NCBI RefSeq assembly: GCF_012489685.1
Contig: NC_080043.1
Location: 66,705,920 to 66,769,919 of the forward strand
DNA: 64,000 nucleotides
Direction: 5' to 3'
Source: Lotus japonicus
Taxonomy: Eukaryota; Streptophyta; Magnoliopsida; Fabales; Fabaceae
Positions 22,353 to 33,499 of this stretch are shown here, piece after piece; position 1 is the first letter of the stretch; every line of letters starts with the position of its first letter. The notes beneath the pieces were generated by a model, which made no database searches, had not been told where the DNA came from, and saw only the letters and a list, made by a program, of their open reading frames with translations. A program made the position numbers and the translations under genes.

Positions 22353-23440
22353 AGATGTTGAGTCTTCTTTGATAAGCTTCCTTGTGGATTTCCTTCATTC
22401 AGACGATGGTGTATATTCCACTGAAGAGGTAGCTTGTTTTCAGTGACTAACTTCGTCTCTTCACTTTTCAACGAATGTCTTTCTTTTTCCCTTTTTGCCT
22501 TTCTGATGTAGACGATGGTTGTAGGCAAAATGACTTGAAGCTTCTTCCTTAGGAGATGGATAAACTGATGATGTTTGGTTGAGCTATAGTCAACATAGAC
22601 GATGAACTTCATCTCATTCTTATAGAGAGAAAAAGAAACCTTTAAGTCTGAAGGTTATGATGGTTTCCCTTGGTCATTGTGCATATTTGATGGTTTCTTG
22701 AAGCTTTGTACTTGACCACTCTCTCTTCACTGTTGTTAGAGTTCTTTTCCATATTGACATGATGTTTAATTTTTTTGAACAGAGCTTCTTCTGGTTGGCT
22801 AGCTTGAGTTAGACGATTGATTCTCCTTTGCAAGTTGTCTTCTCTTTCTTTTGCAGACAATCGTTCTTTCTCCATAAGAAAATCTTGCTCTTTTGTTGGA
22901 AAGTCTTCTGATCTACTGCTGATAGCGCTTCCTTCAATCAGATTTCTGATGTCCGTTGTCTTGTCTTCTTTTTATGCTTTGCTCAGAGTCTTTTCGTTGA
23001 AGGGTCGTATCTCTTTGCTGTAGTTGTTTCTTCTTGAGACGATCTTCAGCTTTCTTCTTGATCTTCCTTGTCATCATTGAGTTGGACGATAGTGCGTGCT
23101 TTGTTGAGCTTCGTCTCTTCCTTGTGTAGACGGTCTTTGCAGATATAACTTTTCCTCTTTCCAATTGGATTGTCTGATTAGAGCAAATGACTAATTACTT
23201 AGACTTTCCTTGTTTTTCCCGAATTCCCATTCATATGAAATGCCAGATGAAACAAGTATAGATCGTATGTTCTTAGTTCTTTGACTATGCTTGTTTGTCC
23301 TGAAATTCAATTCATATGATATTCCGAGATGTAACAAGTAAGTCACATTTAAGTGGCTCCTGAAAAGTAAACAACAAGGATTCTTAAGATACCACCAATA
23401 AACTCTTGAAAATTGTTATCATTCAAAACAAGATAGATAT
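22353..23440. other. Unclassified repeat with recurring AGACGAT motif
   Basis: No recognised gene. AGACGAT or a one-base variant occurs at about eight places (near 22401, 22509, 22598, 22811, 23036, 23085, 23127). On the minus strand the frames are Lys/Arg/Glu-rich with no domain I recognise. It may be the decayed coding or UTR part of an old element. Confidence 0.35.
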
Positions 23441-25000
23441 TTAAGGCGTTTGAACTTAACAATATATACTCTCATTAGTTGAGATATCTCAAATATAATA
23501 ACATTCATATGATTAGTATGCTTATGAATGACCAAGGATGACAATTATTTTCTAAGTGGAGTTGAGATCACATAATCCATCCCATTGTGTTCATTGGATA
23601 CTTGTCCACTCTGCACTCTTTATTTTAAAACTTCTTATTTGCTGTCATAATATAACTTTAGTGGGTTTTCTATATTTTTCATTATTCGTAGTCTAGTGAC
23701 AAGATTTGGAGTCATATTCGTTAGTAAGATGCCTCATAACATACAAATATTTCTGCTTCTAAGGTGGAAAAAGCTACTATTGTTTTTTTACCACTTTCCA
23801 AAACAAAAAAAGTAGTTTTTTATGGACTTATACTTTACTAGCATCCAACATAGGTCATAATCAGAATACTATATGATCTCCAAATGATCCGATATACGAT
23901 ATGTGAGCACATAATCCTTTATACTTCTAGCACATCATGACTTGTTTAACTGCTACCCAATGGTCCATCTAAAGATTACTTATCTGCCTAGTATACCTAC
24001 CATGTATGCATATCTGAATGAGTACAAACTTGAGCATATATTACCTATAATAATGTCTTTAGTGAATCTTTTATATTTCTTTAATTTCAATTATTATTTA
24101 GGGTACTGGTTGAGACTAAATTTATCACCTTTATCAAAAAGGTACAAAAAAGATATTACAGCCACTAAAATTACTCATAGTCTCCTACTAAACTTTTAAT
24201 ACTCACAATTATCAACAATGTTTACCTCAACCAAATGAGACAATTACTTGATAAAATATGTAGTACCACTATTATGAAGTTTTCTTAAGCCCATTGATGG
24301 ATTTCCTGCATTTGAAAATCATCTTCTTTGAGTTTCCTAAATCAAAGTTTACAAGTTGCAACATATTAATTTCTCATCAATGTCACCATTGAGGATAGTT
24401 GTTTTGACATCCATCAGAATAAACTCAAATTCATATTATGCAAGTAGTGTCATGATTGTCCTAAAATAGTCTTTCATTGATACTAGAGAGAAAGTCTCTT
24501 TAAATTCAATCCCTTCCTTTTGAGGATAGCATTTTGTCACAAGACGAACTTTATAATCTGATAATGTTGTTCTTGGTTCGAACACTCAAAGAAGGGGTAA
24601 CCCCTAGAGAGTAGATAGATTGCACTAGAAAGAGAAAGAATAACTGAATTTCATGTGTATCAATTGATCAAATAAGCAAAAGTCATTTACAATCGGTGAT
24701 CGTCCCTTATTTATAGAATGGGAGGTGGGCTTCCCGCGTAACTGCCTTTAATGGGCCTATTGGGCCTCGCTAGCCGAGATCCAGCTACTGACTGAGTGCC
24801 TACCCTTTGGCGGGTGCCCCTCTGGGCGTAGCCCGTCTAGGGGCTCGCCTAGTCCAAATGGGATGAGGTTCCTAAACTGTACTGCCTTCCATGAGATGAT
24901 ACTCTAAATTTATTTCATTAATCCACTTTTGAGAGTTAGACTTTTCATGATTTGATAAAGATTTATTTAATCACTCTCTATCATACCATTATCTCCACCA
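23440..25000 (-). pseudogene. Ty1/copia pol remnant (RT and RNase H), decayed
   Basis: On the minus strand the piece at 24857-24990 has KWINEINLEYHLMEGSTV, the start of copia RT. After the solo LTR, 24380-24567 has YKVRLVTKCYPQKEGIEFKE and LMDVKTTILNGDIDE, matching ARLVAKGxxQKEGIDYxETF and MDVKTAFLNGxLxE. Towards 23700-23860 the frames weakly match the copia RNase H region (SDxD...DxRKSTSG). Many stops and frameshifts are present. The catalytic YVDD block was not found. Confidence 0.7.
24568..24856 (-). mobile_element. 289-bp solo LTR inside the copia remnant
   Basis: Ends TG...CA. On the minus strand it starts TGGACTAGGCGAGCCCC, closely like the LTR start of the element at 15281 (TGGACTGGGCGAGACCCC), with a similar order of GGGC motifs and a TATA box (CTATAAATAAGGGA). 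The flanks AATGT and AATGG are a 5-bp duplication with one change. It splits the copia RT frame. A related but diverged family member of the Tat LTR is likely. Confidence 0.7.
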
Positions 25001-25282
25001 TATTCTTGAAAGAACATAAAATAATTGCATGGAATTGCATATATTCACTCTATTGGATCGATGCAAAGGAAAAAATTGCTGAGACTGTTGAGTTTGTTGT
25101 GCATGAGAAGTTGATTCATCCCGATTGTGGTTGTGAACAATATTATCTAGTAAAGGTACTGAATCCACTTCTTGATTAATAAGATTAAAAACATGTTATG
25201 ACTTGACGTGGGCTCACTCTTTCATGCGAGATGATTCCAATTAACATCAACTTTTGGAGGAAACAGATTTTGAATGTTACCA

Positions 25283-25472
25283 AAAGGTGGCTAAATTAGT
25301 CTTTGATTTTATAAGCGAGTTTAATTTTATTTCCTAAGCGAAAAAATGAAGTTTAGTAGCGGTTATTTTTATAATTACTAATTCTTTTTTACCGTTACTA
25401 AACGTCTTTTTTTCGCCAAATGACTAAAATCAAACTCACTTACAAAATCAGGAACTAATTTGACCTTTAACC
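25283..25472. repeat. Fold-back MITE
   Basis: The two halves are inverted repeats over nearly the whole length: GGCTAAATTAGTCTTTGATT at the left pairs with AATCAGGAACTAATTTGACC at the right. The arms include GCGAAAAAA/TTTTTTTCGC and TTTAGTAGCGG/CCGTTACTAAA. The loop is about 20 bases. No coding capacity. Around it (25000-25280 and 25480-26300) I see no gene. Confidence 0.7.
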
Positions 25473-26334
25473 CTATTAAAAGCTAGAGGACTTCAAATCA
25501 GCAACAACAAAATTCATATTTTAAGCAGATTTTTAGTTATGATAAATCAGAATGGAACTTTAGAAGTTAAACATGAGGCTTTCAATTTCTAGTTCAACAT
25601 TTTAGCGAATAATGTATTATAATATAACAAGTATGGTTGGATATCCTTCCCCAAGGCATGACTCTGTTTTTCTTGAGCGAATTTTTTTCCTCTATGGCTC
25701 TATCTCTCTTAAACTAATGACCTTGCCCGACAGTCAATCAATGTCACTAAGGAAGGAGCAAATCGGGATTGTGCATTCATTGAAGTGTAGAAACCATATA
25801 TTTTGGTTGATATATTATATTTGAATTTACAATTGTTATTTCCTTGTGAAATTTATATTCACAGCTAATTTGTTATCTTACTAAGTGCAGTGATGATGTT
25901 GTCACTTGAAAAACTCCCTTAATGCTAAGAAGAAAGTAGGAACAAAGATATGTAAGATTTAAATGAGAAATGAGATTGAAAAATTGAGCTCGGCTCCCAA
26001 CCTTTTACTTAGTAATTTTCCTAGAATCCATAGATAGTTCTTGGTACAGAGGTCAACCCTCCTACCAGCTTATTCATTAATAAAGTTCTGAGAACATCTC
26101 TCTCAGATAAGATTGAAACAAAAACAATACATAACATTTTAACCTAAAAACCATAGGAAATAACTTCAGCACGCATTTCCCATCCAACTGATTCTGGATG
26201 GGAACAAAACAAAGGTAACCACATAGTCTACCTCTTTATTCTGCACAAAAAAAAAACAAAAACACAAATTTCAGCTACATGCATGACACTTATGTGGCTA
26301 GCTAGACACTTATTTTCAATATGAAACCATCATA

Positions 26335-27381
26335 TCAGATAACCATAGGAAAGTTATCTTTAAATGATAGGCCTGATCCACTTAAATTTTCCTCAATGAT
26401 TTTGGATAACTTTTTCACCATTGAAGGGGGAATGTAGTTTACCCAATCACCTACTTCACCCTTCCGAAAGAAATGCTTGTTCTCAACATTCTTACCCACG
26501 GCTCCAGATTTATTAACCTCCAATTCCTTCATTTTCTCAAAGCTGCATAGTTTCACAATGTTTTCAACCACTCCACTACTTACCTCATCCTGAGTGAAAG
26601 GACAACCCAAAAACTCAGCCACTCTTTTCACATGAAAATTGACATCTTCTTTAAGATCCTCATACTTTAAGAACAGAACCTTGTCTGGTCTAGCTATACT
26701 TTCTTTCCAATAACCTAAGACATGGCTCCCAAATGGACCGAACCCTATCGTCCCTTTACAAAACCTTTCAAAAGCTTCATCTAAGGTTATTGTAGGGAAA
26801 GACTCTGGCTTAGTTTTGTTGAGGAAGACCCAATGAGACACAAGATTATCAAATGGGTTCCTACATATATAAATTATCTTACATTTGGAGTCCTTGATAG
26901 ACTTGGCCAACGAAGTGAACGGAATGTGAGTACCAAAAAGTCTTGGCTCATTCATGTTAGATAGGTCAGGAGTTTTGTCATAAGCTTCGCCATAAACAGA
27001 AAGTTCAAAGAAAGGCACAAGGTGATGGGGATTGTATGCAAGTAATGGATGGTTCTCTAAGGAAGGGAAATTGTGGCGGTTGACAATGGCAAAGGTAAGG
27101 GCTTTTAACCAGGTGGTTCCTGATTTTGGAAGGGTGGCAACAACAACATCACTGTCTTTTGCTTGGAAGTGATTTTGAAAAGTGATTACAGGTTGGATTA
27201 TATGAGATGGGAACCAAAAACCTTGAAATAGATAGACATAGGGTGTTATCCAACCCTTCTCTTTAGGAAGAGAGAGAATTAGCTCCTTAAATTCTTCGCC
27301 TAGCTTATCTTCTTCACTTGCTTCTTTCTTCTCATCCTTTGATTGGTTTTCTGTGAAATGTGAGAGATCTGTTGAAGTCAT
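26335..27381 (-). CDS. Cytosolic sulfotransferase (PAPS-dependent), SOT family
   Basis: A 348-residue single-exon protein, the usual length for plant soluble sulfotransferases, which move a sulfonate from PAPS to hydroxyls of flavonoids, jasmonates, steroids or desulfoglucosinolates. Seen: 5'-phosphosulfate loop LPKSGTTWLK (84-93), catalytic His152 in THIP, 3'-phosphate binding Arg174 and Ser182 in CRNPFDNLVSHW, and region IV RKGEVGDW (306-313). The residue after GDW is Val, where many sulfotransferases have Lys. No signal peptide, so cytosolic. The start at 27381 gives the full N-terminal helix; a TATA box lies 65 bp upstream. It is paralogous to 54191-55228. Substrate cannot be told from sequence. 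Confidence 0.93.
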   Translation of the reverse strand: MTSTDLSHFTENQSKDEKKEASEEDKLGEEFKELILSLPKEKGWITPYVYLFQGFWFPSHIIQPVITFQNHFQAKDSDVVVATLPKSGTTWLKALTFAIVNRHNFPSLENHPLLAYNPHHLVPFFELSVYGEAYDKTPDLSNMNEPRLFGTHIPFTSLAKSIKDSKCKIIYICRNPFDNLVSHWVFLNKTKPESFPTITLDEAFERFCKGTIGFGPFGSHVLGYWKESIARPDKVLFLKYEDLKEDVNFHVKRVAEFLGCPFTQDEVSSGVVENIVKLCSFEKMKELEVNKSGAVGKNVENKHFFRKGEVGDWVNYIPPSMVKKLSKIIEENLSGSGLSFKDNFPMVI

Positions 27382-27445
27382 TTGAGTAAAAGTACTAATG
27401 CTTCTTTGTACTTGTTCATGTAAAAAAAAATCAACAAAATCTAAC

Positions 27446-27453
27446 TATTTATA
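27446..27453 (-). promoter_or_regulatory. TATA box of the minus-strand sulfotransferase
   Basis: TATAAATA on the minus strand, 65 bp upstream of the ATG at 27381. The paralogue at 54191 has the same octamer 61 bp upstream of its ATG, which supports both calls. Confidence 0.65.
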
Positions 27454-27479
27454 CACATATGACAGGTCTACAAGGACAA

Positions 27480-28026
27480 TAATGACAATAATATATAAAA
27501 TCTTATAATATTTCATATATATTATATAATATATATTATATATTATATAATATATATTTCATAATTATATAATATATATTAAATATATATTATATAATAT
27601 ATTTTATATAATATATTTTATATTTTTTTGGTAAATAATATATATTTTATATAATATGATATTTATAACATATATATTATATATATTATTTAATATAAAT
27701 TATATTATATATATTTTATATAATAAAATATAATATATGTTTTATGTGCTATATATTTACATATATAATTATATAACTAAATGATGCATAATATGAAAAC
27801 AGTCTCATTATATATGAGAATGATAAGAATATATCATCAGTGTTTGATTGATTTAATCATGAATAGTTAAGATTAAAAGTTATGTAATAGTTGTGTGACC
27901 ATTTCAAAATGTCATTTAATGTTTTAAATCTGACAATTCATAATTAGATCTATAACTGTCATGATTTATTTCAAACATTCTCATATATATAAGAAGATCC
28001 TTCTCATATGATGCATATGCATATTA
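27480..28026. repeat. AT-dinucleotide-rich low-complexity tract
   Basis: Mostly irregular TATAT/ATAATATAT runs from 27500 to 27780, then AT-rich unique-looking sequence up to the Helitron at 28027. The tract continues in kind after the Helitron (31400-31470), so the Helitron landed in it. No gene seen. Confidence 0.7.
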
Positions 28027-28369
28027 TCTATATATATTAGAAAAGAACAACTTCTAGCATGACGTGTCGCTCCCACATGCCAAGTTAGTGACGTGTCGCT
28101 CCCAGATTAATTCTCATAAAAATTATTCCACGTGTCAATTTGTTAGAGGATATAATTTTCAATTGATATATATTTTAATTTTATATATTCTAACCTAATT
28201 AATTGATATTATTTTAGAAGATATAATTTTCAATTGATATATGTTTTAATTTTATATATTCTAAAATAATTGATTGATATTATTTTAAAAGATAAGATTT
28301 GGTCGTTTAATTTATTTTAAATTTATTTTTAGAATAAATTGATTAATTTTTATTGAATTTTCGAATTTT

Positions 28370-29100
28370 GTATTAATTCGGGATTTTATGAGTTTTTATT
28401 GTGATTTGCTAGATTTTGTTAGTTTTTATCTATCTTTATTTAATACCATTTTTAATATTAGATTTGATTGGGATTTAGGTTGTTTATTTCTTAATTTTAT
28501 TTTAATTTATCTTATCATTTATTTTAAATCCATAAAATACTTTATTTTATTTTAGATTCACTTTTAGAGTATATTAATTAAATTTTCTTAAATTTTCAGA
28601 TATTTAATTAATTCAGGATTTTATGAGTTTTTATTGTGATTTGCTAGACTTGGTAGTTTTTATCTATCTTTATTTAGTACCTTTTTAAATTTTAGATTTG
28701 ATTAGAATTTAGGTTGTTTATTTCTTAATTTTATCTTATTATTTATTTAATTTTACTTCCAGGAAATATTTTATTTTATTTTACATTTATTTATAGAGTA
28801 TAATAATTAATTTTTATTGAATTTTCGAAATTCTAATTAATGCAGGATTTTATGAGTTTTTATTGTGATTTGCTATATTTTGATAGTTTTTATCTATTCT
28901 TATTTATTATTTATTTAATTTTAATTTCATGAAATATTTTATTTTATTTTTGAGTTACATTTAGAGTATAAATGAATTTTTATGGTATTTTTATTGAATT
29001 TTCATATTTTTATTTAATTCAGGATTTTATGAGTTTTTTTATTGTGATTCGCTAGATTTTGGTAGTTTTTATCTATCTTTATTTAGTACATTTTTTAAGT
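28370..29100 (+). repeat. Four spaced direct repeats inside the Helitron
   Basis: The block starting GGATTTTATGAGTTTTTATT and running to TTTTTATCTATCTTTATTTA begins near 28380, 28616, 28845 and 29024. Spacings are about 235, 230 and 180 bp, so the larger unit includes the AT-rich DNA between them. Copies differ by small substitutions. Confidence 0.75.
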
Positions 29101-30668
29101 TTAGATTTGATTAGGATTTAGGTTGTTTATTTCTTGATTTTATCTTATTATTTATTTAATGTTAATTCTAAGAAAAGGGAGTTGATTTGGTGTTGAGGGT
29201 CCACAAAGCTACCATGGACACGCAGAGATTTGATAGCTGCTATTTCTACCTCTGCCACATGTCGCGATCACGACAGAGGTATGCCGTAAGATGATGTTAC
29301 GTGAAGAAGAGTTTATCATGTTGTGAATGATGGTTTGTGCTATTTCAGTTTATCCTTTGTTCGTAATTCAATCCTGGATTCTTAAAATTCACATATTTTG
29401 TGTGTTTTGATCCAAAAGTTTACAAATTTTTGCATAGACCCTTTAACGAATCATTGTTGAAGCGTAATGTTTTTTCTATTGTTCTACTTCTGCTTTTGTA
29501 TTTTTTTAAACCAGATTTTAGTATAGTTTGTAGAAATCCATGCGTTTGAAGCCATTCTAAACCAGATTTTGGTATAATTTATAGAAATTTACGAAACTTA
29601 GGATAGCCCGAATTTATATTCATTTCTCAAATTTTGCACGTTTTTATTCATCATGTTTGAGCTGTGTGTATAAGCATACTATTTGCACTGTATGTGAATG
29701 ATGCACAACTTACTAATTTTTTTTTTTAATGATGCGCAGGTCAGTTAAATTGATGAAAGCATATGAAGAGCTCACATTTAATCTTCATGAGTATGGTTAG
29801 CTCATTCTTAAAGTTGGTTCATGTTTTCCTCAAACTCATTAGTTTTGCATATACTCATGTTTTCGTATGCCAATTGGGTGACTTATCTTACTTTACTCTA
29901 TATATTTCCTTAAGTTCAATTTAAATTGATTGTTAGTATAAGTTTATTGGTGAAGTAACCACAATTATTTTGGGTGAGAGAATTATTTTGTTTTTTTCTT
30001 ACATATATAGATAATTTACTGGGGTGCGCACATATGGGGCAAGACATTATTTTTTGTTTCTCTTGACTGAAATGTTCCTTTGATTTTTTGTTTCACAAGG
30101 GCTCTACCCCAAGATTCACAAATACACTAAATACAATTCTTTCACCACAGTCCTTTCAAATTGGTGAAAGAGGGTATTTTGTTCTTCAAGACTTCATTTT
30201 GGATTTCTGTTTCAATCTTCTTCATGAATTGATTTTGTTCTTCAACTAATTGTAAGATGTCATATGCTTTAAGGATTCCTGCTATTATCTTCTTAATCAA
30301 AAGCAAAATGATTGAGGAAAACAAAATCTTCTAGGGTGCAGAATATTCACTAATTGGAAAAAAAAATAACACGTGTCATTCTCAGATTAATTCTCATAAA
30401 AAAATACATTTTAAAATTTTAGATTTGATTAAGATTTATGTTGTTTATTTCTTGATTTTATCTTAATTTATTTTTGATTTATTTTTAGAGTAAAAAAAAT
30501 ACATTTTTAAATTTTAGATTTGATTAGGATTTAGGTGGTTTATTTCTTGATTTTATCTTAGTTTATTTATTATTTATTTTTAGAGTATTAATTAATATAT
30601 CCCAATCTTTTTTTTAAAAGAGTGAGTTTGAAAGCTATAGCTTAAGTTAATTTGTTAATATATTCCCA

Positions 30669-30669
<1 letters not shown>

Positions 30670-30712
<43 letters not shown>
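30670..30712 (+). repeat. (AAT)n microsatellite
   Basis: About fourteen uninterrupted AAT triplets inside the Helitron. Confidence 0.9.
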
Positions 30713-30714
<2 letters not shown>

Positions 30715-30721
30715 TGTGTGT

Positions 30722-31061
30722 GCGGATATGGGCCGGTATGGGTACTATAGTACCCATACCCGCACCCATACCCTCTATTTTTTGCGGGCAATTATCTATA
30801 TTCAACCTCATACCCATTTAGCGGTTTTTTACCCTACCCATAGTGGATATTTTTTGCGGGTACGCTATGATTTTGAGACCCATTGTCATCCATAGATTTA
30901 GATTTTGGCAAAGATGGATAGCTTCCTATAATGACATTGAATTGTCTAAAGGTGGAGAGCTTCGAGTTGCTACCCACGTGAGTATGGAGACGGGTACATG
31001 TAATTTTTAAAAACGCGGGTATGGAGATGGTACTATAGTACCTACCCATTGTCATCCCTAC
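30722..31061. mobile_element. Small hAT-like element fragment inside the Helitron
   Basis: Both ends contain the palindrome GGTACTATAGTACC, and the right end closes with ACCCATTGTCATCCCTA. The middle repeats GCGGGTA/TACCCGC motifs. The end CATTGTCATCCCTA is common in small hAT-type plant elements. The left terminus is altered and no duplication was found. Confidence 0.45.
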
Positions 31062-31539
31062 TTAGTTGGAATAAACACAATAATGTTATACTTTATGATA
31101 TATCTTACACAATCCTGATTTGTGCTACTATCACATTAATTTTTAAGATTAATATGTTGATAATTCCTTATATCTATGATTTGTGTTATCATCTTCATAT
31201 TTACAAAGAATGTGAAACGAGTTCCTCTTGGTCTCAATCGGGCTTAGAAGAGAAGTCTTTATGTCCACTTTACTCATCATCAATTCTGACTTTTCTATTT
31301 CATTCGTTGTTTAATATATTTTTAATAATCAAAGTATTAATTAATGTATCAAATACAATAGACATATTTCCCGTGCAACGCGCGGGTAAAAAACACTAGT
31401 ATATAATATAATGCTATATAATATATCAATATATTATTATATTATGATATATATTCCTTAAAAGCAAAAGGATATATATAAAATAGAAAGTGTTTTTGAG
31501 AAACAATCTCTCAACATCGATATAATAACCTTATAGCAT

Positions 31540-31985
31540 AAAACTCGACCACTATAATAAACACCTTGAGAAAAAGCCTAGAAGCACGAAAAAGTGCTTA
31601 ACACGTAGACAAAAAAACTAGCGTCTACTCCACGGGACATGTCCCTATTGATCGAAAAACGAGAAACAAGTCGCTCGATACCCACCAAACAGAGACCCAA
31701 ACCAATCGAGTAAACCAAAGACTCCACCATCAATACCTGAGCTTAACGCTATAGAATAGAGACCCAAAACCTAAAACAAAAAGCAGAAAGAAAAGAAACA
31801 CCATCAAAGCCATCAACGGCAGCAAATAACGAGCCAACAACACCTCAAACACCAAACAAAAGTCTCCGATAAAATGAAACCCCTCAAACACAACCAAAGC
31901 TCCATCTAGAGCTAGAGTCGGTCGATCCAAACACCGCACTGCACGAGTACAAGGGAGACCCGTTCGCACCGCTCCTAAACCTGCA
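31540..31985 (-). repeat. Dispersed repeat related to 1-300
   Basis: Blocks such as CACCAAACAGAGACCCAAAC and CTATAGAATAGAGACCC match the window start in order. A minus-strand frame (31730-31969) is open but hydrophobic and matches nothing known. Probably an untranslated retroelement end. Confidence 0.45.
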
Positions 31986-31991
31986 ACGAAT

Positions 31992-32450
31992 GTAAGACTA
32001 AGATTTGGTCATGTAGTACAACTCTATGTTTTGATGATTACATGTTAACTATTGTGTATGAACAATTATGGTACTCTAACGTTGTTTTCTAAGTGTTTAA
32101 ATGACAGGCTTTGACTCTGGTAAAAAGACACTTTCTTAGAAGCACTAAGTCAAAATGAGTAACCAAGCCAACGTTTTCGCACTCACTATGTTCTGATTGA
32201 ACAGTAGTATATGCTTCAGAAGTTCTAAAGATGATAAGCTCTGATGTGGATTCAGATCACTTAAAGTATCAGGATCTTGTGAGCGATTATCAAGTGAACC
32301 AGGATAAAATACTTGTGTGCTTCTCTTCATCTCTTATCTTTGCACCTTGTGTTGTTTGTTCGAGAGATTTGTTTAAATCTCAAGAGGGAAAAGTTTTTAG
32401 TTGAAAACGCTATTCAAACCCCCCCTTTCTATCGTTTTTCATACCTTCAA
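31992..32450 (+). mobile_element. SIRE/Maximus-like copia LTR fragment
   Basis: Contains TGTTTTGATGATTACATGTT near the left and GAAAACGCTATTCAAACCCC near the right, with alternating short AGTTCT/CTTCAGA blocks. This is the composition of long copia LTRs of the SIRE/Maximus group. No gag-pol next to it; ends not defined. Confidence 0.45.
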
Positions 32451-32563
32451 CGAACACCCCAAATACCAAAGAAAGGCGACGCTGGCTTCTAAAAGGACCA
32501 AACACAAAACTCATTATCTGGAGACCACCTCATCACATCCCATGCAACCATCATATGATCATA

Positions 32564-33060
32564 CTAGTACTTTTTACCCGTGCGATGCACGGGGATATTC
32601 ATTATTATTATTTTTTATTTTTTTTTTGAAATATGTGTTATTTGTTAAATATATTTTATAAATGAAAAGAACAAAATTTAATTTAGATATAAGAAATCAT
32701 AATGTACTAAATGTTTGTTTTTGTTATTTTGAGATGCTAATTTTTTTTGATCATTTGTTATTGTTTTCCTAAATGCTCAATTTTTTTGGTGGTTTATTTT
32801 TATCCATTCAATAGTTTATTACATGGATTTGAAATAATATATATGTTTTAAAAATATACGCTGAATTATTTTACTTACTTTTTTGCAATTGGAATCATTA
32901 CATTGAGAATAAAACTGAGAGCGTATACTATGAAAGTTGTTGTCATCATATTGTGAATGAGGATTTGTACAATATTTACAATACTTTGAGTGGTTTTTTT
33001 TGTTAACATATTAGAAATATAAAAAAATTGAAATCAGAGGAATAGAGAACATGAGAAGAA
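32564..33060 (-). mobile_element. Helitron 3' terminus, minus orientation
   Basis: CTAG (32564-32567) followed by TACTTTTTACCCGTGCGATGCACGGGG is the reverse complement of a Helitron 3' end: hairpin CCCCGTGCATCGCACGGGT then about ten bases then CTAG. It is flanked by A before and reads into AT-rich sequence to the right. The 5' end was not located, so the right border is a guess. Confidence 0.55.
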
Positions 33061-33430
33061 TTGGAGAGGTTGAGGGAGTGGGACGATTACAAAATAAATT
33101 CAGAGAGAGGGAGAAGGAGTTGCGAGGGAGATGAAAGTGGGAAAGGTAAAGGGGCGCCAATGTTCTAGAATGAAAACCCTAAGGCTAAAACGGATGAGCA
33201 GAAAGCTTAGAGTCTTATTCAGGTGAAAAGTTGAACCTGAACCATACATCATAGGATCCCCATTATATAGTTGGTGAACCCAAAACCCTAGTCATTAATA
33301 CATTAATAAGTTGACTATGCTACATAAATGGGGGAGGAAATCAAGGGCAATAACAATCAATTCCTTTGACTAGTCTTGAGGATAAAGGGGGATGAATCTT
33401 GACTACACCTCATGCTTGATTGTCTTCCTT
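33061..33430. other. No gene seen; probable flank or 5' end of the Tat-type element
   Basis: Contains GGGGCGCCAATGTTCTAGAA near 33150 and ordinary AT-balanced DNA. The LTR of the element that follows was not identified, so its 5' border may lie here. Confidence 0.3.
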
Positions 33431-33499
33431 TTGGGTCTGCTTACTTGATTCTTGGGTCGCTCATCCGGCTTTGGAGGCACGCTCAGTCCAATCCAAATT

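Larger units (their letters stand above)
28027..31399 (+). mobile_element. Non-autonomous Helitron
   Basis: Begins TCTATATATATTAG after an A (28026). It ends with the GC-rich hairpin CCCGTGCAACGCGCGGG followed about ten bases later by CTAG (31396-31399) and a T. That is the A|TC...CTAG|T Helitron signature, without terminal inverted repeats or target duplication. No Rep/helicase frame is present. The interior holds four copies of a repeat (28370-29100), an AAT microsatellite and a fragment of another element at 30722-31061. Confidence 0.8.

Noticed and set aside
31730..31969. Hydrophobic 79-codon minus-strand frame as a membrane protein gene
   Set aside because: It lies in a dispersed repeat that also occurs at 1-300, where the frame is not kept.
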